A DNA stretch of 64,000 nt. It comes from Roseibium album. GTDB lineage: Bacteria; Pseudomonadota; Alphaproteobacteria; Rhizobiales; Stappiaceae. This document shows, one piece after another, positions 44,260 to 52,853 of the stretch (the stretch's first letter is position 1; each line of letters begins with the position of its first letter). The position numbers and the translations under genes are program-made. Under the pieces are notes generated by a model. The model worked only from the letters and a program-made list of their open reading frames with translations. It had not been told where the DNA came from and searched no databases. The stretch spans positions 18,068 through 82,067 of the forward strand of contig NZ_CXWE01000016.1 of NCBI RefSeq assembly GCF_001404515.1. Reading direction: 5' to 3'.

Positions 44260-44682
44260 ATGTTGTTGAATACGGCCCGTCTTCCCGCTTTCCTGCTGAT
44301 GTCACTATTCGCCTTTCCGGTCCTTGCGGATGATGAAGACACCGCAGCAATTTGTGCCGAAGCCGAAGCGCGCTACGTCGACATGTTCGGACACCCGTCA
44401 GCGGACGAGGACGGCGTAACAGTCGTCAAAATGTACAAGTACAAATTCTGCCCGGAAAACCTTTCCGTGCCGGTCGGAACCACAGTCCGCTGGGTGAATG
44501 TCGACAAGAGAACCAGCCACAGCGTGATCCTGAAAGAAGAAGGTGTACCGGAATCCGATCGCCTCTTTCCCGAAGAAAACTTCGAATTCACATTTCTGAC
44601 GGCCAGACCGACACAGAACTACCTGTGCGGCCCTCATTGGGAAACCCAGAAGATGATCGGCATGATCACCGTAACACATTGA
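44260..44682 (+). CDS. Periplasmic cupredoxin (plastocyanin/pseudoazurin-like)
   Basis: The 140-residue precursor has a Sec signal (LLMSLFAFPVLA-DDE) and a single cupredoxin domain. Type 1 copper ligands are visible: His in RTSHSV, then Cys and His in YLCGPHW and Met in QKMIGM. The Cys-x2-His-x5-Met loop differs slightly from pseudoazurin (x2, x4). It probably shuttles electrons to NirS, NorC or NosZ. Here it takes the place that a cytochrome c551 gene (nirM) has in Pseudomonas nir operons. A GGGAG ribosome site precedes the ATG. Confidence 0.82.
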   Translation: MLLNTARLPAFLLMSLFAFPVLADDEDTAAICAEAEARYVDMFGHPSADEDGVTVVKMYKYKFCPENLSVPVGTTVRWVNVDKRTSHSVILKEEGVPESDRLFPEENFEFTFLTARPTQNYLCGPHWETQKMIGMITVTH

Positions 44683-44722
44683 TTAAAAACATCTTATTTC
44701 GATGAAAAAAGTGGCGGAACCC

Positions 44723-44736
44723 TTGACAATTATCAA
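44723..44736 (+). promoter_or_regulatory. Crp/Fnr-type (Dnr/NnrR) box for nirE
   Basis: TTGAC-AATT-ATCAA is close to the Dnr/NNR consensus TTGAT-N4-ATCAA. Its centre is about 70 bases before the nirE ATG, the same distance as for norC and nirS. It indicates a separate promoter for the heme d1 genes. Confidence 0.75.
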
Positions 44737-44799
44737 GCAGATCGCAAGCGAAGTAAGAGACCATAAGCCAGAGAATTTTGAGGAGAAGCGAGGTCTTTC

Positions 44800-45597
44800 A
44801 TGACTGGAAAAGTCTTTCTCATCGGAGCAGGTCCAGGCGATCCTGAATTGCTGACCGTCAAGTCTGTGCGCATGCTGCAGGACGCCGATGTGGTCGTGTA
44901 TGACCGTTTGGTCTCTCCCGAAATCCTGTCCATGGCGCCAGCCGGTGCGCAAATGGTTCCGGTCGGCAAATCGCCGGACAACCATCCTGTTCCACAGGAA
45001 CGGATCAACGAGATCCTGCTTGAATTTGCCCGGAAGGGTCAGATCGTGGCCCGGCTGAAAGGCGGTGATCCACTGATCTTCGGAAGGGGGTCGGAAGAGG
45101 CCGCGCATTTGATGGCCCGGGGAATATGCGTTGAGTATGCACCCGGTATCACCGCTGCACAGGGGGCAGCTTCCGTCAGCGGTGTCCCGCTGACACATCG
45201 GGGTCTGGCTTCAGGTGTACGCTATGTCACTGGCCACAGGCAGGCCAACGGGTCTCTCGACCTGGACTGGAAGAGCCTTGCCTGCGAGGACACCACGCTC
45301 GTCATCTACATGGGTGTTGCCAATATCGGACAGATCGCAATGCGTCTGGTTGCCGAAGGTCTGAGTGACACGACACCGGTCATGGCGATCGCACAGGCAA
45401 CCACCCCGCGTGAGACAAGACTGTTTTCACAACTCGGCAGAATTACGCTTGATGTTCGTGCGTCGGCCCTGAAAGCCCCAGTCCTCTTTGTCATTGGCAA
45501 GGTCGTTACACTCAGCTCGGAATGGCCAGCTTCCGAATCCGACCTGCTGACGGTTTCAAGCCGCACAATCGCCGCCGGACAGCAGGCCCATGCCTAG
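44800..45597 (+). CDS. nirE: NirE, S-adenosylmethionine uroporphyrinogen-III C-methyltransferase
   Basis: The 265-residue protein matches SUMT/CobA. The N-terminal signature VFLIGAGPGDPELLTVKS, LKGGDPLIFGRGSEE and YAPGITAAQGAASVSGVPLTHR are all present. It methylates uroporphyrinogen III at C2 and C7 to give precorrin-2, the first step toward heme d1. It is the first gene of a tightly packed nir operon and overlaps nirC by eight bases. It lacks the siroheme-synthase (CysG) domains, so oxidation and iron insertion must come from elsewhere. Confidence 0.95.
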   Translation: MTGKVFLIGAGPGDPELLTVKSVRMLQDADVVVYDRLVSPEILSMAPAGAQMVPVGKSPDNHPVPQERINEILLEFARKGQIVARLKGGDPLIFGRGSEEAAHLMARGICVEYAPGITAAQGAASVSGVPLTHRGLASGVRYVTGHRQANGSLDLDWKSLACEDTTLVIYMGVANIGQIAMRLVAEGLSDTTPVMAIAQATTPRETRLFSQLGRITLDVRASALKAPVLFVIGKVVTLSSEWPASESDLLTVSSRTIAAGQQAHA

Positions 45598-45895
45598 ACT
45601 GTTCGCCATCGGCCTTTTGTGTTGCACGCCTGCTCTGGCGGGAGAGACCAGTCCGTCGGCTGACCTGGTCGATCTTGTCCACCAGGACTGCGGGTCTTGC
45701 CACGGGCTGACACTCAAGGGTGGGCTTGGACCGGACATCAGGCCTCAATCACTGTCCCACTATGACGTCGAGACTCTTTCCACAGTCGTTTTGGACGGAA
45801 TTCCGGAAACCGCCATGCCGCCCTGGCGTCCCTTGATGAGTGAAGCGGACGCGAAACGGGTTGCCGAATATCTCTTGCAGGGAGAATTGAAATGA
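45590..45895 (+). CDS. nirC: NirC, periplasmic c-type cytochrome
   Basis: The 101-residue precursor has a short signal peptide (FAIGLLCCTPALA-GE) and one heme site CGSCH at 34-38, with a likely distal methionine in AMPPWRPLM. It is the usual small cytochrome of nir clusters that donates electrons in heme d1 biogenesis or to NirS. Four-base overlap with nirF (ATGA). Confidence 0.9.
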   Translation: MPRLFAIGLLCCTPALAGETSPSADLVDLVHQDCGSCHGLTLKGGLGPDIRPQSLSHYDVETLSTVVLDGIPETAMPPWRPLMSEADAKRVAEYLLQGELK

Positions 45896-47055
45896 ATGCT
45901 CTCAGGGGTGTCTTTCTCGCAATTGCGATATCGGGAGCTGTGTTCTCAGGTGCCGCCAAGGCTGACACAATCGTTGCAACCGGTGACCTGGGGCTGGTGG
46001 TTGAACGCGCCAGCGGCTCACTCCTTCTGGTGGATCAGTCCGAACGCGCCGTGATTTCTCGGATAGAAGGCCTGGGTGACCTGTCTCATGCGAGTCTCGT
46101 CTACTCCCCGGACCAGCGATACGCCTATGTCTTCGGCCGGGATGGTGGCCTGACCAAGGTCGATATCACCGAAAAGAAGATCGTCAATCGCGTCGTCCAG
46201 TCCGGTAATGCCATCGGTGGCGCAATCTCGGATGATGGCCGGCTCGTGGCTGTCTCAAACTATGAACCGGGCGGCGTGCGGATCTTCGATGCCGAAACGC
46301 TGGATCTCGTTGCCGACATTCCGACCGGCTCCAAGACAATCGGCCTGGTCGACGCGCCCGGCCGGAAATTCGTCTTCACGCTTTGGGATGAAGGGGAAAC
46401 ATGGATCGCGGATCTTTCTTCCCGGGAGCTCAAGGTCACAAAGATCACGGAAATAGGCACCAATCCTTATGACGCCCTGATTACCGGCGACGGCCGTCTC
46501 TATATTGCCGGACTTTTTGGTGAGGACGGGCTGACGGCGATCGATCTTTGGGACCCCGAACCAAAACCAATCCGCGTCCTGCCGGAATATGGCCGCGGCC
46601 AAAAGGATCTGCCGGTCTACAAGATGCCGCATCTTGAGGGCTGGGCCCGCGCGGGACAGGAATTCGTCCTGCCGGCGGTCGGACATCACCAGGTGCTCTG
46701 GATCGACGCGGGCAATCTTTCGGAGACAGGACGGACCGACACATACGGGCAGCCGGTGTTTGCCATGTCCCGTCCGGACGGTCGTCAGGTATGGGTGAAT
46801 TTTGCTCACCCACTCAACGATACGATCCAGGTCATCGACACGGTCTCGAAAGACATCGTCCACGAGTTCAAACCGGGCAAGGCGGTTCTGCACATGGAAT
46901 TCACCCCGCGCGGCCACGAGGTATGGGTGTCGGTGCGCGATGCCGGAAAAGTCATGATCTACGACACGAGGACCTTCGAAAAGCGAGGCGAAATCGACGC
47001 GGAAAGCCCGTCGGGCATCTTCTTCACCTCACGGGCGCACAGAACGGGACTTTGA
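45892..47055 (+). CDS. nirF: NirF, heme d1 biosynthesis protein
   Basis: The 387-residue protein has a Sec signal (VFLAIAISGAVFSGAAKA-DT) and a propeller similar to the NirS d1 domain, with repeats such as VYSPDQRYAYVFGRDGGLTKVDI and VSNYEPGGVRIFDAETLDLVADI. NirF acts late in heme d1 synthesis in the periplasm, binding the precursor and catalysing or assisting a dehydrogenation of the propionate side chain. It has no heme c site, as expected. It is followed by nirDL after three bases. Confidence 0.93.
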   Translation: MNALRGVFLAIAISGAVFSGAAKADTIVATGDLGLVVERASGSLLLVDQSERAVISRIEGLGDLSHASLVYSPDQRYAYVFGRDGGLTKVDITEKKIVNRVVQSGNAIGGAISDDGRLVAVSNYEPGGVRIFDAETLDLVADIPTGSKTIGLVDAPGRKFVFTLWDEGETWIADLSSRELKVTKITEIGTNPYDALITGDGRLYIAGLFGEDGLTAIDLWDPEPKPIRVLPEYGRGQKDLPVYKMPHLEGWARAGQEFVLPAVGHHQVLWIDAGNLSETGRTDTYGQPVFAMSRPDGRQVWVNFAHPLNDTIQVIDTVSKDIVHEFKPGKAVLHMEFTPRGHEVWVSVRDAGKVMIYDTRTFEKRGEIDAESPSGIFFTSRAHRTGL

Positions 47056-47058
47056 GCA

Positions 47059-48048
47059 ATGGAACGGATCGGCGATCCCCTTGATCTGAAACTCCTTGAC
47101 GACTGGCAGCGAAACTTTCCGCTTGAGCCGCGACCGTTTTCACGGATCAGCCTGGAACTGGGCTGCAGTGAAGCGGACGTTATCGGCAGGTATGAAAAAC
47201 TGAAGGCTTCCGGACGAATAACCCGGGTGGGTGCGACCTGCGCGCCGAACTCGGTCTCCGCGAGCACACTGGCAGCGCTCGCGGCACCAGGTGAAAGACT
47301 GGAAGACATTGCAGAAATCGTCGGCGGCCAGCCCGGCGTCAACCATTCCTATCAGCGGGAAAATCACTGGAACCTCTGGTTCGTGGCCACCGGGCCCGAC
47401 AGGGATCATGTGAACCGGGTCTTGAACGACATCCAGAAACAGACCGGATTGCGCGTTCTCGACCTTCCACTGGTCAGACCGTTCAACGTTGATCTCGGAT
47501 TCAGATTGAACGGAGAAATGGACCGGCCACCAGCGTCCCGGCCGGTTCGTAAAGAGCGCCTGCAGGAGGGTGACAACGATCTCCTGCAGGCGCTCACTAC
47601 CGGGATGCCGCTGTCCAGGCGCCCTTATCTTCAGATTGCCCAGGCTCTGAACCGGAGCGAAGAGGAGGTGCTTGAGCGCATTTACGTGCTGCAGGAGGCG
47701 GGAATAATTTCGCGTCTGGGCGTGATCGTCCGGCACCGTGCCCTCGGCTGGCGGTCGAACGCCATGGTCGTCTGGGACATTGAGTCTGGGCACATAGACA
47801 AGGCAGGTCCGGCTCTTGCCGCACATCCCGGTGTCACCCTTTGTTACGAGCGCCGCCCGGTGGAAGGCATCTGGCCATACCGGCTCTATTGCATGATCCA
47901 TGCGCAAAGCCGCAACAAGGCGCTCGAAACACTGACGCAGGCCTCCGGACTGCCCGAACTGGCGGGGGTTCCCTATCAAATCCTGTTTTCCAGCCGCTGC
48001 TTCAAGCAAACCGGGGCGATGATTGCCCCGCAAGGGAGGGCAGCATGA
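47059..48048 (+). CDS. nirD: NirDL, fused siroheme decarboxylase subunits
   Basis: The 329-residue protein contains two AsnC/Lrp-like domains. The first is residues 1 to about 155 (LLDDWQRNFPLEPRPFSRIS) and the second about 170-325 (NDLLQALTTGMPLSRRPYLQIA), each with a winged helix and RAM-like domain. Together they equal NirD plus NirL, so nirDL is the more exact name. With NirG and NirH it decarboxylates siroheme to 12,18-didecarboxysiroheme. The helix-turn-helix parts are catalytic scaffolds rather than gene regulators. It overlaps nirG by four bases. Confidence 0.92.
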   Translation: MERIGDPLDLKLLDDWQRNFPLEPRPFSRISLELGCSEADVIGRYEKLKASGRITRVGATCAPNSVSASTLAALAAPGERLEDIAEIVGGQPGVNHSYQRENHWNLWFVATGPDRDHVNRVLNDIQKQTGLRVLDLPLVRPFNVDLGFRLNGEMDRPPASRPVRKERLQEGDNDLLQALTTGMPLSRRPYLQIAQALNRSEEEVLERIYVLQEAGIISRLGVIVRHRALGWRSNAMVVWDIESGHIDKAGPALAAHPGVTLCYERRPVEGIWPYRLYCMIHAQSRNKALETLTQASGLPELAGVPYQILFSSRCFKQTGAMIAPQGRAA

Positions 48049-48500
48049 CCCGGGACCTCTCCAAGCTGGACAGGCAGCTGATCAACCGCCTCCAGGATGA
48101 CCTGCCGCTTGTCTCAAACCCGTTTGCGACGATCGGCGACGACCTTGGCCTGTCAGAACAGGACATCGTCGACAAGGTGCGGCAACTCAGGGATGACGGC
48201 TTTCTTACCAGATTCGGCCCGTTTTTCGACGCCGAAGCGCTCGGCGGCGCCTTCTGCCTCTGTGCCATGTCGGTTCCCGAAGACCGGTTCGAAGACGTCT
48301 TAACCAAAGTCAATGCCCATGCGGAAGTCGCGCACAATTATGAGCGGGACCACAGGCTGAACATGTGGTTCGTGCTGGCGACCGAAAGTCGTGGCGACAT
48401 CATGAGAACGGCCAAGGAAATCGAGCACGACACGGGACTTGAAGTTCTCCTGTTTCCCAAGAAACGCGAATTCTTCGTAGGCTTTCGGGTAAACGCATGA
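48045..48500 (+). CDS. nirG: NirG, siroheme decarboxylase subunit
   Basis: From MTRDLSKLDRQL the protein has 151 residues; the ATG overlaps the nirDL stop as ATGA, so upstream frame starts are not used. It is a single AsnC-like unit (LINRLQDDLPLVSNPFATIG, ending with PKKREFFVGFRV). It works with NirDL and NirH in siroheme decarboxylation. It resembles NirD, which agrees with origin of the family by duplication. Confidence 0.92.
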   Translation: MTRDLSKLDRQLINRLQDDLPLVSNPFATIGDDLGLSEQDIVDKVRQLRDDGFLTRFGPFFDAEALGGAFCLCAMSVPEDRFEDVLTKVNAHAEVAHNYERDHRLNMWFVLATESRGDIMRTAKEIEHDTGLEVLLFPKKREFFVGFRVNA

Positions 48501-48985
48501 CACTGGACACAAAAGACAGGGCTATCATTGAAGCCACACAGGCCGGACTGCCGCTGGTGCCACAACCGTTTGCGGTCGTCGCCGAAACCCTCGACATGAG
48601 CGAAAACGAGTTACTGGCGCGTCTGAAGTCTCTCAAATCCCAGGGGATCATCCGACGGATCGGTGCCGCGCCCAATCACTACCGGCTTGGAATGACGGCA
48701 AATGGAATGTCGGTCTGGGACATCGACGACAAAGTGGTCGATGAGCTTGGTGAGCAGGTCGGATCATTGTCGTTCGTCACCCATTGCTATCGCCGCCCGC
48801 GGGCGCTTCCGGTGTGGCGCTATAACCTCTTTGCCATGGTGCACGGCAACAGCCGGGAAGAGGTTCTGATCAAACGGGACAGGATTGCGGACCTGCTCGG
48901 CGAAGCCTGCAGGGCAAGCGATATCCTGTTTTCCACCCGGATCCTGAAGAAGACCGGAATGCGGCTGAGCGGCCAGAAAGGTTGA
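48497..48985 (+). CDS. nirH: NirH, siroheme decarboxylase subunit
   Basis: This 162-residue AsnC-like protein begins TLDTKDRAIIEATQAGLPLV and ends SDILFSTRILKKTGMRL, closely paralleling the end of NirDL (QILFSSRCFKQTGAM). It thus pairs as the NirL/NirH-type subunit. It overlaps nirG by ATGA. The order DL-G-H is that of Paracoccus-like alphaproteobacteria. Confidence 0.92.
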   Translation: MTLDTKDRAIIEATQAGLPLVPQPFAVVAETLDMSENELLARLKSLKSQGIIRRIGAAPNHYRLGMTANGMSVWDIDDKVVDELGEQVGSLSFVTHCYRRPRALPVWRYNLFAMVHGNSREEVLIKRDRIADLLGEACRASDILFSTRILKKTGMRLSGQKG

Positions 48986-48988
48986 ACC

Positions 48989-50209
48989 ATGTTTCGCCTG
49001 ACGGAATACATGCAGCAAATTGCCAATCCGACACCGGTTCGCGTCCGGAGAACCGACAGACCGGTGAAACCGGTGGTGATCTGGAACCTGACGCGTCGCT
49101 GCAACCTCAAATGCCGTCACTGCTATACAGTTTCCGCAGATGTCGATTTTCCGGGAGAGCTGACCCACCAGCAGGCAATGGAAACGCTTGAGGACCTCGG
49201 GCGGTTCGGGATTCCTGCCCTGATCCTTTCCGGCGGCGAGCCGATGGACCGGCGGGACCTTTTCGACATTGCCTTCAGGGCCCGAGACCTTGTGCACATG
49301 CTTGCACTGTCGACCAACGGGACGAAGCTCCATGGCGAAACGGCCGATCGGGTCGCCGAGGTCGGCTTCGACTATGTCGGCATTTCAATCGACGGTATCG
49401 GTGCGACCAATGACTGGTTTCGCGGCGTCGAGGGCGCCTATGAAGACGCATTGCGCGGTGTGCGGGAGTGCAAATCCCGCGGCATCAAGGTCGGGTTGCG
49501 TTTCACACTCACGGAAGGCAATCACAAGCACCTGCCAAACCTGCTGAAACTCTGCGATGACGAAGGCGTCGACAAATTCTATCTTTCTCACCTGGTCTAT
49601 GCAGGGCGCGGAGACAAGAACCGCGGTGAAGACGCCGAGCATCAACGCTCCCGCTGGGCGATGGATCTTCTGCTCGAGAGAGCATGGGCCGGTGTCAATG
49701 GTGGACGAAGACTTGATATCGTAACCGGCAACAATGATGCCGATGCGGTCTATTTCCTGAACTGGGTCCGCGAAAAGTTCGATGATGCAACGGCAGATCA
49801 CGTCAGGACACATCTTGTGGCCTGGGGCGGCAATTCCGCAGGTCTCGGCGTCGCGAACATCGATACGCTCGGCAACGTGCATCCGGACACCTACTGGTCC
49901 GATTACACGGTCGGCAGCGTCAAGACCGATCCTTTTTCAGCGCTCTGGACCGGCGACGATCCCATGTTGGCGCAACTCAGGACGCGGCCGCGGCCACTCA
50001 AGGGCCGGTGCGGTGCCTGCGCGCTCAAGGATGTCTGTGGCGGCAACACGCGCATTCGTGCGCTTCAGCTCACAGGCGATCCCTGGGCCGAAGACCCGGC
50101 CTGTTATCTCAGCGATAGCGAGATCGGCGTGCTGGACGATGCTTTCGACCGCCTGACCGTGACCCCATTCAGAGGAAAACGCCATGATCCGGCTCATCGT
50201 TTCGCTTAG
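48989..50209 (+). CDS. nirJ: NirJ, radical SAM heme d1 biosynthesis enzyme
   Basis: The 406-residue protein has the radical SAM cluster motif CNLKCRHC with cysteines at 38, 42 and 45, the GGEP stretch (LILSGGEPMDRRD), and a C-terminal SPASM-type cysteine region (RCGACALKDVCGGN). It removes propionate side chains from didecarboxysiroheme, yielding the d1 oxo-group precursors. Its 3-prime end overlaps the nirN start by 26 bases. Confidence 0.95.
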   Translation: MFRLTEYMQQIANPTPVRVRRTDRPVKPVVIWNLTRRCNLKCRHCYTVSADVDFPGELTHQQAMETLEDLGRFGIPALILSGGEPMDRRDLFDIAFRARDLVHMLALSTNGTKLHGETADRVAEVGFDYVGISIDGIGATNDWFRGVEGAYEDALRGVRECKSRGIKVGLRFTLTEGNHKHLPNLLKLCDDEGVDKFYLSHLVYAGRGDKNRGEDAEHQRSRWAMDLLLERAWAGVNGGRRLDIVTGNNDADAVYFLNWVREKFDDATADHVRTHLVAWGGNSAGLGVANIDTLGNVHPDTYWSDYTVGSVKTDPFSALWTGDDPMLAQLRTRPRPLKGRCGACALKDVCGGNTRIRALQLTGDPWAEDPACYLSDSEIGVLDDAFDRLTVTPFRGKRHDPAHRFA

Positions 50210-51716
50210 CGCGCTCCTGATCGCGGTTTCCACACCTCTGGCGGATCCGGCACAGGACTATGCGGACAACTGCCAAGAGTGCCACGGTTCCGGCCGTCTG
50301 GGCAGCATTGGTCCCGCATTGATCCCGCAGACGCTTGGCCGGATGCGCGGCCCCAATCTGATCTCGGTGATCCGCGATGGCCGCGAAGCAACGCAGATGC
50401 CTGCCTTCGGCGACCTGTTGAGCGACAAACAGATTGACGCGCTTTCGGCTTACCTGAAACAACCGCTCGACGACGTCCCCCCCTGGGGTACCGAAGAAAT
50501 CATGGCAAGCCGCGAACTCAATCCTGAGTATCGGCCGGCGGACGAACCTGTCTGGTCGTCCGATCCGTTCAACATCACGCTCGTCGTGGAAACAGGCGAT
50601 CATCATGTCAGTGTGCTGGATGGCGATACTTTCGAAACGCTCGACCGGTTCCCGACACCTTTTGCCGTTCACGGCGGACCGAAATTCAGTCCGAACGGCC
50701 GATATGTCTTCATCATGTCCCGGGACGGCTGGGTCCAGAAATACGACCTCTACTCTCTTCAGGAAGTCGGACGCATCCGGGCGGGTCTTAACAGCCGCAA
50801 CATCGCCATGAGCCATGACGGCAACTGGGTGGCGGTAGCCAACTATCTGCCGAACACGCTCACAATTCTTTCAACTGAAGACCTGAGCGTCGCCGCCGTT
50901 CAGGAGATCAAGGGCAAGGATGGAACTCCGAGCAGGATCTCCGCCGTCTATCAGGCCCCGCCACGCGAAAGCTTCGTACTGGCCCTGAAAGACGTGCCGG
51001 AAATCTGGGAAGTGTTTTATGGCCCCAACCCGCCACATTACGGCTTCGCCCACGATTGGCGCATCGAGGGTCCGGCACGTCACACGAAGCCGTTTCCGGT
51101 TCGCAAAATCACCACTCCAGACTATCTGGACGATTTCTTCTTCGACCAGAGCTACGAGTATGTCATGGGCGCATCGCGAAGTGGCGACGGCGGTCAGGTG
51201 ATCGACCTTGTCATCGGACACAAGATCGCCGATCTGGATCTGCCCGGCATGCCCCATCTGGGATCGGGTATCACCTGGAAATACGGCGACACGACCGTCA
51301 TGGCGACGCCGCATCTCAAGGACGGCACGGTCTCGGTGATCGACATGAAGACCTGGAAAACGGTGAAGCAGATCGAGACGCTCGGTCCCGGCTTCTTCAT
51401 GCGCAGCCACGAAAACTCACCCTATGTCTGGGTGGATGTTTTCTTCGGTCCGAACAAGGACGTCATGCACGTGATCGACAAGGGGAGCCTGGAGATCGTC
51501 AAAACGCTCCGGCCGGAAGAAGGCGCGACCGTGGCCCATGTCGAATTCACGCGCGACGGCAGCCATGCACTGGTGTCCATCTGGGAGGATGACGGCGCGG
51601 TAATCGTCTATGACGCGGACACGCTGAAAGAAGTCCGGCGTCTGCCCATGCGCAAACCTTCGGGAAAATACAATGTCTGGAACAAGATCACCTTCTCCGA
51701 AGGAACCAGTCACTGA
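50184..51716 (+). CDS. nirN: NirN, cytochrome c / d1-type dehydrogenase
   Basis: This 510-residue protein resembles NirS: signal peptide (LIVSLSALLIAVSTPLA), heme c site CQECH at 30-34, and a d1-like propeller (TPFAVHGGPKFSPNGRYVFI, KEVRRLPMRKPSGKYNVWNK). NirN oxidises dihydro-heme d1 to mature heme d1 in the periplasm. The NirS pocket histidine region is altered (DYLDDFFFDQSYEYVMG in place of FLHDGFF), as expected for a non-reductase. It lies in the standard place after nirJ. Confidence 0.93.
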   Translation: MIRLIVSLSALLIAVSTPLADPAQDYADNCQECHGSGRLGSIGPALIPQTLGRMRGPNLISVIRDGREATQMPAFGDLLSDKQIDALSAYLKQPLDDVPPWGTEEIMASRELNPEYRPADEPVWSSDPFNITLVVETGDHHVSVLDGDTFETLDRFPTPFAVHGGPKFSPNGRYVFIMSRDGWVQKYDLYSLQEVGRIRAGLNSRNIAMSHDGNWVAVANYLPNTLTILSTEDLSVAAVQEIKGKDGTPSRISAVYQAPPRESFVLALKDVPEIWEVFYGPNPPHYGFAHDWRIEGPARHTKPFPVRKITTPDYLDDFFFDQSYEYVMGASRSGDGGQVIDLVIGHKIADLDLPGMPHLGSGITWKYGDTTVMATPHLKDGTVSVIDMKTWKTVKQIETLGPGFFMRSHENSPYVWVDVFFGPNKDVMHVIDKGSLEIVKTLRPEEGATVAHVEFTRDGSHALVSIWEDDGAVIVYDADTLKEVRRLPMRKPSGKYNVWNKITFSEGTSH

Positions 51717-52416
51717 GGCCCTGATCGTATCGCACGGTCAGCCTTCGAGGCCGCAGGCGGGCGAGGATCATCTGAACGTCCTTGCGCGACAGGTCGCTCG
51801 TCAACTCGATGGCTGGGTGATCCGTTCCGCGACCCTGGCGGCACCGGACACGCTGGAACGGGCCATCGATGCATGCGCGGGCACACCGCTCGTCTTTCCC
51901 CTTTTCATGACCGATGGCTGGTTCACCCAAACCGCCCTCCCCGCGCGTCTTGCCAACTTCAGCGCCTACCAGCTGCCGCCTCTGGGAACACTTCCTGAAT
52001 TGCCCGGACTGACTGCAAGGATGTTATGCAGAGCTATCGAACGGCGAAACTGGTTGCTGGAGGCTACCGATATTCTCATCGCAGCACACGGGTCCCCGAA
52101 CGGTTCACGTGCTGCAAGATGTACCTACCGGTTTGCAACCGCATTGCGCCGGGTATTGCCTGTTCGGGACATCAGAACCGGTTTTCTCGAAGAGCCGCCT
52201 CATCTAGCGTCAGCTGCAGCGGGCAGTCATCAACAGACAGTTGAAATACCGTTCTTTGCGGCACCCGGTGGGCACGTGCGTGAAGATATCCCCCTGGCGC
52301 TGGATTCGGCCGGCTATCAGGGCGTACGGCTGCCCTGCATCGGACAGGCCGCGTTTATCCCCGAACTGATTGCAAACTCGCTGCGCAACGCGTCAATCAG
52401 GAGCGAAGCCGCATGA
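51673..52416 (+). CDS. CbiX/SirB-like sirohydrochlorin chelatase family protein
   Basis: The 247-residue protein has two related halves: LIVSHGQPSRPQ (H21) and LIAAHGSPNG (H139), each followed by a helical stretch. The second half keeps PFFAAPGGHVREDIP (H201), the second chelatase histidine, while the first half has PLFMTDGWFTQ with tryptophan instead. So one active site (H139/H201) is expected, as in type II chelatases. In this operon it could insert iron into sirohydrochlorin, the step between NirE and NirDLGH that has no other candidate here. It overlaps nirN by 44 bases. Confidence 0.75.
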   Translation: MSGTRSPSPKEPVTEALIVSHGQPSRPQAGEDHLNVLARQVARQLDGWVIRSATLAAPDTLERAIDACAGTPLVFPLFMTDGWFTQTALPARLANFSAYQLPPLGTLPELPGLTARMLCRAIERRNWLLEATDILIAAHGSPNGSRAARCTYRFATALRRVLPVRDIRTGFLEEPPHLASAAAGSHQQTVEIPFFAAPGGHVREDIPLALDSAGYQGVRLPCIGQAAFIPELIANSLRNASIRSEAA

Positions 52417-52649
52417 CCGAGGTCGACAATACCTGGTCTGTCAAAAAATTGGCCATTGTGTTTTATCCGTTTGCAGCCGGAGCGGTCGCGATCAACCTGT
52501 TCCTCCTCGGTCTGATCGGAATCGCGCTCGGCTTTCCGGCAATCTCACCCGTCATGTCCGTTTGGCTCAGCATACCGCTGGGCATACCCGCTACGTGGTG
52601 GGCCGCAAAATGGATACGTGGTCTCATGGACGAAGCCGACGGCAAATGA
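52413..52649 (+). CDS. Small membrane protein at the end of the nir operon
   Basis: This 78-residue protein has two likely membrane helices (IVFYPFAAGAVAINLFLLGL, and SPVMSVWLSIPLGIPATWWA) and a charged tail (RGLMDEADGK). It overlaps the chelatase stop by ATGA. I do not recognise a family. Cotranscription suggests a role in heme d1 assembly, export or membrane association, but nothing in the sequence proves it. Confidence 0.65.
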   Translation: MTEVDNTWSVKKLAIVFYPFAAGAVAINLFLLGLIGIALGFPAISPVMSVWLSIPLGIPATWWAAKWIRGLMDEADGK

Positions 52650-52798
52650 GTATCCGCGAAATGCCCTCCACTGGTGCGGACCCCGCAAAATTCAAGGGAT
52701 TTCTTGAACTCTCAATCTTAACGTTAAAATTAGGAAACTGTTTACTAACGCAACGTAATGATGTTTTTAGAACATGTTTCCAAGCAGAAATTTATTAG

Positions 52799-52832
52799 CC
52801 CCAGAAGCCGTCCCGGGAAACGGCTTTTGGGG
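52799..52832. terminator. Bidirectional terminator between the nir and nos operons
   Basis: Arms 52799-52811 and 52820-52832 form a 13-bp stem with one G-T wobble around a loop near CCCGGGAA. A/T-rich sequence flanks it on both sides, fitting termination of rightward nir and leftward nosX transcripts. Confidence 0.7.
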
Positions 52833-52853
52833 TAAGTTCTTTCAAGCGTGATT

